DNA of 35,174 nucleotides. It comes from Pseudomonas sp. MIACH (GTDB lineage: Bacteria > Pseudomonadota > Gammaproteobacteria > Pseudomonadales > Pseudomonadaceae). Shown one piece after another: positions 25,204 to 32,639 of this stretch; positions within the stretch are counted from its first letter, which is position 1, and the number at the start of each line of letters is the position of its first letter. The notes below the pieces were generated by a model. The model searched no databases. It had not been told where the DNA came from and saw only the letters and a program-made list of their open reading frames with translations. A program made the position numbers and the translations under genes. The stretch spans positions 1-35,174 of the forward strand of contig NZ_LHVO01000049.1 in the NCBI RefSeq assembly GCF_001269925.1. Reading direction: 5' to 3'.

Positions 25204-26925
25204 ATGACCTTCAACCTGCATCGAATCCTGTCCCTGTGGGCGGGTGTCCTGGTCTTAGCTCTCCTGGTCATCATTCCGCTCGCGCTGTGGGTGCGTGCCG
25301 TTGGGGTGTTGATCGCGGTGTGTTGTGTCGCATGGGCCTGGGTATCGCTGAACCGTCGGACCGAGCGCCTGCTTGGGGCGGTCAGGTTGGCCGATAACAT
25401 GGCATTGCCTGCGGCGTCGTTTCGTCACCCTGTGGTGCTGGTCTGCGGAGACAGCCTGCAAGGTCTGTTCGGTGAGATTCCGGCCGAGCAGTTGGCCCTA
25501 CGTGTTACGGCCTCGGGTTGCTATGTGCGTGTCCCGAACGTGGCGCAACTGCCAGCTGTCACCGAGGCGCTTTTGGCACTGCGGCCGGGTTGGGCTGGGC
25601 AACTGGGCGTGATGTTCATCGTCAGTCCAGGCGCCCACAGTGACAGCGCCGTCCTCGCCGGTCAGGTGCGTGCCTTCAGCCATCAGCTTGCCGTAGTGCG
25701 CAAGCGCGACGTTGCGCTGCCGCTGTTGCTGATGAGCTACCTGCAAACCCAGCAGGGTGAAGAGCCCTGGTTCTGTTGGAGTAACGGCCAGGCCGAGACG
25801 CGTGTCCGTGACGCGGGTGCATGTGTCGGTTTGGATGAGTGGCAACGGCAGACTGCTGACTTGCCCCTCCAGGCCGTGCGGATGCAGGCGAGCATACAGC
25901 TGAACAGTGTCGTGGCCTGGCTGCATGAAGCGGTGCTGCCACACCTGGTCATTCGTAACGTGCGCAGCCCCTTGGCAACCCTCTGTGCGGTCAAGCTGGC
26001 GGCGGCGCTGCCTCAGGCGGCCTCGGGAAACCTATGGCAGCAATGGTTGCGCAGCAAGGTCGCATTGGCTGATAACCGGCAGGTGGCAACGGACGTGCAG
26101 TTGCCATTTCCCGACCCTTTGCTCAACCTGCTTGCACTCCGCCCGCGGCGTACCCCACTGCAACACGCAAGCCTCGTGGCGCTCTGGTTGTTCACCGGCG
26201 CAGGTGTCATCGCGCTCGCCAGCTCTGCCTGGCAGAACACCCTATTGGTGCGCCAAGTCAGTGACGACCTGCGGCGCTATTCGGCTATCCCCCAGCCGAG
26301 CCAGCGTAATCAGCGTGAGTTTCTTTGGCGTGAAAACGCTGTGAGCGTGCTCCGTCAGCATGCCCAGCGTCTGGACGCTTACTACCGACACGGCGCGCCC
26401 CTGGCCTTTGGCTTGGGCCTGTATCGCGGCGAACGCCTGCGCGCGCCGCTCCAGGCAGTGCTTGCCGCCCATAGTGAGCCGCCATCGACCGACACGCCTG
26501 AGCCACCCGCCACGGCGGTGCAGCTCGATAGCCTGTCACTGTTCGCTCCCGGCAGCGCCCAGCTCAAACCGGGCTCGACACAGGTCCTGATCAAAGCGCT
26601 GGTCGACATCAAGGCCCAGCCAGGCTGGCTGATCGTTATCGCGGGGCATACCGATGCCACCGGAGATAGCCACAAAAACCTACGGCTCTCCCACGCCCGT
26701 GCCGCCGCCGTGCATGCCTGGATGCAACACATGGGGCGCATCCCCGCCAGTTGCTTTGCGGTGCACGGATTCGGCGCCAGCTTCCCGATTGCGAGTAATG
26801 ACACCGAGGCGGGACGTGCCGCCAATCGCCGCGTCGATATCCGTCTGGTACCGGAGACGGGGGCCTGCGAGCTCTCCCGCCCTGGGCCGGACAGACAACC
26901 CCCTGTCGCATCCCGCGACGTTTAA
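25204..26925 (+). CDS. T6SS OmpA-domain inner-membrane protein (TssM-like N-terminal part)
   Basis: This 573-residue protein starts with MTFNLHR; AGGGG precedes the ATG, and an earlier in-frame ATG inside tssL is rejected. Two adjacent membrane helices lie at about 7-50, a long cytoplasmic stretch follows, and a third helix lies at about 321-342. A periplasmic part then contains LAFGLGLYRG (near 400), similar to a segment of TssM just after its third helix. An OmpA-like peptidoglycan-binding domain fills about 445-560 (LFAPGSAQLKP, AGHTDATG, LRLSHARA, NRRVDIRL). It may anchor the membrane complex to the cell wall, replacing the domain missing from the short TssL. I recall an OmpA-family gene at this place (tssL-ompA-hcp-clpV-vgrG) in enterobacterial clusters such as that of Klebsiella. 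Confidence 0.85.
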   Translation: MTFNLHRILSLWAGVLVLALLVIIPLALWVRAVGVLIAVCCVAWAWVSLNRRTERLLGAVRLADNMALPAASFRHPVVLVCGDSLQGLFGEIPAEQLALRVTASGCYVRVPNVAQLPAVTEALLALRPGWAGQLGVMFIVSPGAHSDSAVLAGQVRAFSHQLAVVRKRDVALPLLLMSYLQTQQGEEPWFCWSNGQAETRVRDAGACVGLDEWQRQTADLPLQAVRMQASIQLNSVVAWLHEAVLPHLVIRNVRSPLATLCAVKLAAALPQAASGNLWQQWLRSKVALADNRQVATDVQLPFPDPLLNLLALRPRRTPLQHASLVALWLFTGAGVIALASSAWQNTLLVRQVSDDLRRYSAIPQPSQRNQREFLWRENAVSVLRQHAQRLDAYYRHGAPLAFGLGLYRGERLRAPLQAVLAAHSEPPSTDTPEPPATAVQLDSLSLFAPGSAQLKPGSTQVLIKALVDIKAQPGWLIVIAGHTDATGDSHKNLRLSHARAAAVHAWMQHMGRIPASCFAVHGFGASFPIASNDTEAGRAANRRVDIRLVPETGACELSRPGPDRQPPVASRDV

Positions 26926-26948
26926 ATTTCCGAGAAAAGGAGCTTCAC

Positions 26949-27440
26949 ATGGCAATTCCCGTTTACCTCTGGCTGCAAGACGATGGTGGTGCCGAAATCA
27001 AGGGTTCGGTGAATGTCGATAAGCGTGTGGGCAGTATCGAGGTGGTCGCCCAGGACCACAGCCTGTACATCCCCACCGACAACAACACCGGAAAACTGAC
27101 CGGCGCGCGGGTTCACACCCCATTTCTGTTCTCCAAGGAAATCGATGCGTCCAGTCCCTACCTCTACAAGGCGGTGACCACCGGGCAGACCCTCAAGAGT
27201 GCCGAGTTCAAGTGGTACCGCATCGACGATGCAGGGCAGGAAGTCGAGTACTTCATCACCAAGCTGGAAAACGTCAAGGTGGTGAAAGTCGCGCCGAAAA
27301 TGCACGACGTCAAAGACTCCAGCAAAGAGAAGCACAACCACCTGGAACAGATTGAGTTGCGCTACGAGAAGGTCACCTGGACCTACAAGGACGGCAACAT
27401 CATCCACTCCGATTCCTGGAATGAACGCCAAAGCGCTTGA
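26949..27440 (+). CDS. hcp: T6SS inner-tube protein Hcp
   Basis: This 163-residue protein is Hcp (TssD), whose hexamers stack into the secreted tube. It starts MAIPVYLWLQDDGGAEIKG and continues with LTGARVHTPFLFSKEIDASS, YLYKAVTTGQTLKSAEFKWY and ELRYEKVTWTYKDGNI, all standard for the family. A strong ribosome site (AAAAGGAG) precedes the ATG, as expected for an abundant tube subunit. A stable hairpin after the stop may separate or protect its message from the clpV part. Confidence 0.97.
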   Translation: MAIPVYLWLQDDGGAEIKGSVNVDKRVGSIEVVAQDHSLYIPTDNNTGKLTGARVHTPFLFSKEIDASSPYLYKAVTTGQTLKSAEFKWYRIDDAGQEVEYFITKLENVKVVKVAPKMHDVKDSSKEKHNHLEQIELRYEKVTWTYKDGNIIHSDSWNERQSA

Positions 27441-27447
27441 TGCACTT

Positions 27448-27480
27448 GGAGCCGCAGGCAGGTTTTCGCCTGCTGGCTCC
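27448..27480 (+). terminator. Hairpin after hcp
   Basis: GGAGCC-G-CAGGC pairs with GCCTG-CT-GGCTCC across an AGGTTTTC loop. It lies 7 bases after the hcp stop. There is no T run after it, so full termination is doubtful; attenuation or 3' end protection of a high-copy hcp message is more likely. This is inferred from position and stem strength. Confidence 0.45.
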
Positions 27481-27576
27481 CGGTGTGCTGGGTTGAGCGT
27501 CCGTTCGCGGGCGTTCAGCCAATCACATCGAGTTGAAAACCCACTCACCTGGCACTCCGAACAAGGACGCAACCGT

Positions 27577-30243
27577 ATGGCATCGAATTCCACCCGCTTG
27601 CTTCGCCGTCTCAACCCCTATTGCGCACAGGCGTTAAGTGCAGCAGCGTCGTTGTGCCAGAACCGTGCACATGCGCAGATCACCATTGAGCACTGGCTGC
27701 TCAAGTTGCTGGGGCAGGGGGACGGTGATCTGACCATCATCGCGCGTCGTTACGAGTGGAATCTGGAGACGCTGTGGTACGGGTTGCTGGAGCACATCGA
27801 TCAGTTGCCCCGCAGCGTGCAAAGCAAGCCGCAGTTGTCGGGGCCGCTGCAGCAACTGATCAAAAATGCCTGGATGCTTGCCTCGCTGGACGACAACAAC
27901 GACAGCCTGCGCTCCGTACATCTTTTGAGCGCGCTGATGGAAACACCGGGCCTGCTGGCGTGTGAAGCCGCGTGGCCGCTGCTCAGCCTCAGTCAGGTGC
28001 AGTTGCAGCGTCTCGCGGCACTGTTGGATCAAACATCCGAGGAGCGTCCAGGGCTGCAAGCGTCTGCCCCATCGGGCAACACCGCTGCGCCTTCCAGTGA
28101 ACTCGCCATGCTCCCGCCCCGCGTCAGTCAGGAGGATGCGTTGCAGGCTGTGTTGGACAGATTCACCCACGACCTCACCGCGCAGGCAGCGCAAGGGACA
28201 ATCGACCCGGTATTTGGTCGCGACGACGAAATTCGCCAGGTCATCGACATCCTCAGTCGCCGGCGCAAGAACAATCCGATCCTGGTGGGTGAGCCTGGCG
28301 TCGGCAAAACCGCACTGGTTGAAGGCTTGGCCCTGAACATTGCCCAAGGCAAGGTGCCGGACAGTCTCAAATCGGTCAGTGTGCGTACCCTTGACCTGGG
28401 CTTGTTACAAGCCGGGGCAGGGGTCAAGGGCGAGTTTGAACAACGCCTGAAAAGCGTGATCGACGCCGTACAACAGTCCGAAAAACCGGTGCTGCTGTTT
28501 ATCGATGAGGCCCATACCCTGATCGGCGCCGGTAACCAGGCCGGCGGTGCCGATGCGGCCAACCTGCTCAAGCCGGCCCTGGCCCGTGGCGAATTGCGCA
28601 CCATCGCCGCCACCACCTGGAGCGAATACAAACAGTATTTCGAGCGCGATGCCGCACTGGAACGGCGCTTCCAACGGGTCAAGGTCGATGAGCCGGACGA
28701 CGCGAATGCATGCCTGATGCTACGAGGCCTCAAGGCGCGCTACGCTCACCATCACGGCGTGCATATCCAGGATACGGCGGTGCAGGCTGCGGTCAGCCTG
28801 TCGCGACGCTACCTGACCGGCCGCCAACTGCCTGACAAAGCGGTCGACCTGCTGGACACCGCCAGTGCCCGCGTGCGCATGAGCCTGGACTGCGAGCCGC
28901 AGGCGTTGACCCATCTCAGCGCCCGGCAAGTAGCCCTGGAACTGGAGGTCCAAGCGCTGGAACAGGATCAGCGATTGGGCGGCGAGGAGGCCGATGAGCG
29001 CCTGACGGTGATAGCCGCCCAACACGCCGACCTGCAACGCCAGTATCTCGATCTGGAACAGCAATACCGACAGGAACTGAACCTCACCCAACAACTGATA
29101 GATGCGCGTCAGGCACAGCCACCGCAACGCGAGACCTGTGCGCACCTGCAACGGCAGTTGAGCGACATTCAGGGCAACCAACCGCTGCTGTCGCTGGATG
29201 TCGACGCGCGCAGCGTGGCGCAAGTGATCGCCGACTGGACCGGTGTGCCGCTGGGCAGTCTGCTCAAGGACGAACAGGCCAACCTGCTGATGCTGGAACA
29301 GCGATTGGCAGAGCGCGTTATCGGACAGGCTTCGGCACTGAACGCCATGGCGCAGCGCCTGCGCGCGGCCAAAACCGGGCTCACCGATGACAAGGCGCCG
29401 CTGGGTGTGTTCCTGCTGGTAGGCACCAGCGGCGTAGGCAAGACCGAAACAGCCCTGGCGCTGGCTGACAGCCTGTTCGGTGGCGAGAAATCGCTGATCA
29501 CCCTCAACTTTTCCGAGTACCAGGAAGCCCATACCGTCAGCCAACTCAAAGGCTCGCCACCCGGCTACGTCGGTTACGGCCAAGGCGGTGTTTTAACCGA
29601 AGCCGTGCGGCAGCGGCCTTACAGCGTTGTACTGCTCGACGAAGTGGAAAAGGCCCATCGCGACGTGCTCAATCTGTTTTATCAGGTCTTTGATCGCGGC
29701 TTTATGCGCGACGGTGAAGGCCGCGAGATCGACTTTCGCAACACGGTCATTCTGATGACCTCCAACCTCGGCAGCGAGCTGCTGCACACCTGTGTGCAGG
29801 CGCAACCCGACGCATCGGACAGCATGCTGCACGAACACCTGCGGCCGCTCCTGCTCGACCACTTCCAGCCGGCGCTGCTGGCACGCTTTCAGACCCTTAT
29901 CTATCGCCCGCTGCAAGCCGATGCACTCAAGCGCATCGTGACCATCAAGCTGGCCCAGGTCGCCAAACGCCTGCAACGCCATTACGGCCTGGATTGCCAG
30001 ATCGACGACGCCCTGAGTGACGCGCTGGTTGCCGCCTGCCTGCTGCCCGATTCGGGCGCACGCAACATCGACAGCCTGCTCAACGAACAGATCCTGCCGG
30101 TACTCAGCCAACAACTGCTGGAGCGTCGAGCCGCGCAGCGGCGCACCTATGGCGTGCGCCTCGGTTATAGCGCCGATGACGGTATCAGCCTGCACTTCGA
30201 TGACGTTCAAGACACGGTTCAGTCCGTCGCCTCGGAGGTGTGA
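27577..30243 (+). CDS. clpV: T6SS sheath-disassembly AAA+ ATPase ClpV
   Basis: This 888-residue protein is ClpV (TssH), which pulls contracted TssBC sheath apart for reuse. Residues 1-170 form the Clp N-domain (AQALSAAASLCQNRAHAQIT, IEHWLLKLLGQ). The first ATPase module has Walker A GEPGVGKT at 238 and Walker B LLFIDEAHTL. A middle coiled-coil domain is rich in Gln/Glu. The second module has GTSGVGKTET from 616, VVLLDEVEKAH and the C-terminal sensor region (PDSGARNIDSLLNEQILP). The frame is open far upstream into hcp, but the ATG at MASNSTRLL has AAGGA before it and matches the family start. The stop is followed by vgrG two bases later. Confidence 0.96.
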   Translation: MASNSTRLLRRLNPYCAQALSAAASLCQNRAHAQITIEHWLLKLLGQGDGDLTIIARRYEWNLETLWYGLLEHIDQLPRSVQSKPQLSGPLQQLIKNAWMLASLDDNNDSLRSVHLLSALMETPGLLACEAAWPLLSLSQVQLQRLAALLDQTSEERPGLQASAPSGNTAAPSSELAMLPPRVSQEDALQAVLDRFTHDLTAQAAQGTIDPVFGRDDEIRQVIDILSRRRKNNPILVGEPGVGKTALVEGLALNIAQGKVPDSLKSVSVRTLDLGLLQAGAGVKGEFEQRLKSVIDAVQQSEKPVLLFIDEAHTLIGAGNQAGGADAANLLKPALARGELRTIAATTWSEYKQYFERDAALERRFQRVKVDEPDDANACLMLRGLKARYAHHHGVHIQDTAVQAAVSLSRRYLTGRQLPDKAVDLLDTASARVRMSLDCEPQALTHLSARQVALELEVQALEQDQRLGGEEADERLTVIAAQHADLQRQYLDLEQQYRQELNLTQQLIDARQAQPPQRETCAHLQRQLSDIQGNQPLLSLDVDARSVAQVIADWTGVPLGSLLKDEQANLLMLEQRLAERVIGQASALNAMAQRLRAAKTGLTDDKAPLGVFLLVGTSGVGKTETALALADSLFGGEKSLITLNFSEYQEAHTVSQLKGSPPGYVGYGQGGVLTEAVRQRPYSVVLLDEVEKAHRDVLNLFYQVFDRGFMRDGEGREIDFRNTVILMTSNLGSELLHTCVQAQPDASDSMLHEHLRPLLLDHFQPALLARFQTLIYRPLQADALKRIVTIKLAQVAKRLQRHYGLDCQIDDALSDALVAACLLPDSGARNIDSLLNEQILPVLSQQLLERRAAQRRTYGVRLGYSADDGISLHFDDVQDTVQSVASEV

Positions 30244-30245
30244 GC

Positions 30246-32609
30246 ATGCTGACTTTCTTCGATCACAGCCGACACACCCTATGGGTGCGCAACGTTGCTG
30301 CCTCGATGGACGTCCTCGCCTTCGAAGGCCAGGAACGCCTAAGCGAACCCTTCGCCTATCACATCGAATTCACCAGCACCGAACGCGACCTCGCCGCCGA
30401 AACCCTGCTCGGCAAAGACGCCCGTTTCAGCCTGCACACCCCGCCGAAAAAGCTGCCCCTGTTGGGTTTGACGCCACCTCCCATCAAACCCCTGCGCACC
30501 CTGCACGGGGTGATCACCCGCTTCAAGCGCCAGTCCGGCTCCAACGACCAGGCCAGTTATGCAATCACCTTGCAACCACGCCTGGCCCTGCTCGGGCGAG
30601 GTCGCCAGTTCCGCATCTACCAGCACCAATCGGTGCCGCAAATCGTCGAAAGCATCCTGCGCAGCCGCCACGACTTTGAAGGCCAGGACTTTCTCTTCAG
30701 CCTCAAACGCGACTACCCCCGGCGCGAACAGGTCATGCAATACGGCGAAAGCGACCTGGCCTTCATTACCCGCCTGCTGGCCGAGGTGGGCATCTGGTAC
30801 CGCTTCACCAGCGACGAGCGCCTGCGCATTGATGTGGTCGAATTTTGCGACGATCAACGCCTCTACCAGTTCAACGTCGAACTGCCGTACCGCCCACAAT
30901 CCGGCCTCAGCAGCAGCGACCAGGACTGTGTGTGGAACCTGCAATCCCACCATCAGGTGGTCGAGCAACAGGTGCATTTTCGCGCCTACCACCACCGCGA
31001 CGCCCGCGCGCACCTGACCGGCGACATTGACCAGACCCGCGGCGCCAAAACCACCTACGGCGAGGCCTACCACTACGCCGAACCCTACACAGCCCTCGGC
31101 GACCGGCTCGATCAGGACGAAGACCTGCTCAGCGAAAGCGGCTACTTCTACGCGCGTTTGCGCCACGAGCGCTACCTCAACGATCAGACCCAACTCAACG
31201 GCATCACCAGCAGCGCCACCCTGGCGCCGGGCCAGGTACTCAAAGTCACCGGCGGCGCGCCCCAGGCTTTTACACCTGGAGCGGTGATCACCGGCCTGAC
31301 AACCACCGCCACCCGTGACAGCAGCTCCATCGCCACCTTCGAGGCCATCCCCTATTCAGAAAGCGTGTGCTTTCGCCCGGCACTCAAGGACAAACCCCTG
31401 GTCGCCGGCAGTATCCCCGCCCGCGTCACCAGCAACCAGGCCAACGACCCCTACGCCCATATCGACCTGGAAGGGCGCTACCGGGTGCAGTTCCTGTTCG
31501 ATCGCGACACGTGGACGCTGGGTCAAGAAAGCCTCTGGCTACGCCTGGCCCGGCCCTACGCCGGCGACACCCACGGCCTGCACCTGCCGCTGATTGCCGG
31601 CACCGAAGTGGCGGTGGCCTTCGAACAAGGCGACCCCGACCGCCCCTACATCGCCCACGCCCTGCACGACAGCCAGCACGTCGACCACGTGACCTTGCGC
31701 AACTACAAACGCAACGTCCTGCGCACCCCGGCAAACAACAAACTGCGCATGGACGACACGCGGGGGCAGGAGCACGTCAAGCTGAGTACCGAGCACAGTG
31801 GCAAGAGCCAGTTGAGTCTTGGGCATCTGGTGGATGGTGAGCGCCAACCGCGAGGCCAGGGAGCCGAATTGCGTACCGATGGCCATGCCGCCATCCGTGC
31901 GGGCAGCGGCATCTTCATCAGTGCTGACGCACAGCCCAAAGCGCAGGGGCAGATGCTTGAAATGAGCGCCGCGCTGGGCCGGTTACAGCGGGCGGGCGAA
32001 CAGTTGGCCGGGTTGTCGGTAGACGCCCAGGCAGCCCATGCAGACCCCGCCGATGTACAAGCGCAGTTGAAGTTGCTCAAGCAAGACCTGGAGCAACTCA
32101 AGTCGTCCGTGCTGATGTTCAGCGCGCCTGATGGCGTTGCCATGACCAGCGGCCAGCACCTGCAATTGGCGGCGCAAGACAACCTGATGATCAACGCTGG
32201 GGCCGAGGCAGATATCAGCGTGGTCAAGCGACTGTTCATCGGTGTGGGTCAGGGGGTAAGCCTGTTTGTGCGCAAGCTGGGGATCAAGCTGATCGCAAAT
32301 CAGGGGGCGGTAAAGATCCAGGCGCAAAACGACAGGCTGGAGTTACTTGCGCGTCACGGCTTGGACATCACCAGTACCGAGGACGAGATTCATATCACGG
32401 CGAAAAAGAAGATCACCCTCAACGCAGGGGGCAGCTACATCACCCTCAATCCGAGCAGCATCGAGTCTGGGACTCAGGGGGACTACCTCATCAAGTCGGC
32501 GTACTTCGACTTCCTGGCTCCAGCCCAACAAGTTCTGGATATGCCGCAGCCACCTCAATTGACCGAGCATAAATCCAAGGCCAACGGGCCTGCGGATTTC
32601 TCTGGCTGA
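30246..32609 (+). CDS. vgrG: T6SS spike protein VgrG with DUF2345-type C-terminal extension
   Basis: This 787-residue protein is VgrG (TssI), the trimeric puncturing tip. The first part is gp27-like (FDHSRHTLWVRNV, GVITRF, YGESDLAFITRLLAEVGIWYRF), followed by a gp5 OB-fold near 385-470 (DLEGRYRVQFLFDRD, GDTHGLHLPLIAGTEVAV, GDPDRPYI). RMDDTRGQEHVKLSTEHSGKSQ leads to a short coiled segment and a DUF2345-like beta-helix extension at about 600-750. No clear catalytic domain is seen in that extension, so it more likely carries the effector encoded next. GGAGG seven bases before the ATG fixes the start; a GTG two codons earlier is rejected. Confidence 0.96.
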   Translation: MLTFFDHSRHTLWVRNVAASMDVLAFEGQERLSEPFAYHIEFTSTERDLAAETLLGKDARFSLHTPPKKLPLLGLTPPPIKPLRTLHGVITRFKRQSGSNDQASYAITLQPRLALLGRGRQFRIYQHQSVPQIVESILRSRHDFEGQDFLFSLKRDYPRREQVMQYGESDLAFITRLLAEVGIWYRFTSDERLRIDVVEFCDDQRLYQFNVELPYRPQSGLSSSDQDCVWNLQSHHQVVEQQVHFRAYHHRDARAHLTGDIDQTRGAKTTYGEAYHYAEPYTALGDRLDQDEDLLSESGYFYARLRHERYLNDQTQLNGITSSATLAPGQVLKVTGGAPQAFTPGAVITGLTTTATRDSSSIATFEAIPYSESVCFRPALKDKPLVAGSIPARVTSNQANDPYAHIDLEGRYRVQFLFDRDTWTLGQESLWLRLARPYAGDTHGLHLPLIAGTEVAVAFEQGDPDRPYIAHALHDSQHVDHVTLRNYKRNVLRTPANNKLRMDDTRGQEHVKLSTEHSGKSQLSLGHLVDGERQPRGQGAELRTDGHAAIRAGSGIFISADAQPKAQGQMLEMSAALGRLQRAGEQLAGLSVDAQAAHADPADVQAQLKLLKQDLEQLKSSVLMFSAPDGVAMTSGQHLQLAAQDNLMINAGAEADISVVKRLFIGVGQGVSLFVRKLGIKLIANQGAVKIQAQNDRLELLARHGLDITSTEDEIHITAKKKITLNAGGSYITLNPSSIESGTQGDYLIKSAYFDFLAPAQQVLDMPQPPQLTEHKSKANGPADFSG

Positions 32610-32639
32610 TCCCTTTGCGAACCAGGAGCGACTCACATC

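Noticed and set aside
27352..27576. Upstream extension of clpV into hcp
   Set aside because: The frame is open but overlaps hcp in another phase. The ATG at 27577 has a ribosome site and gives a standard ClpV N-terminus.
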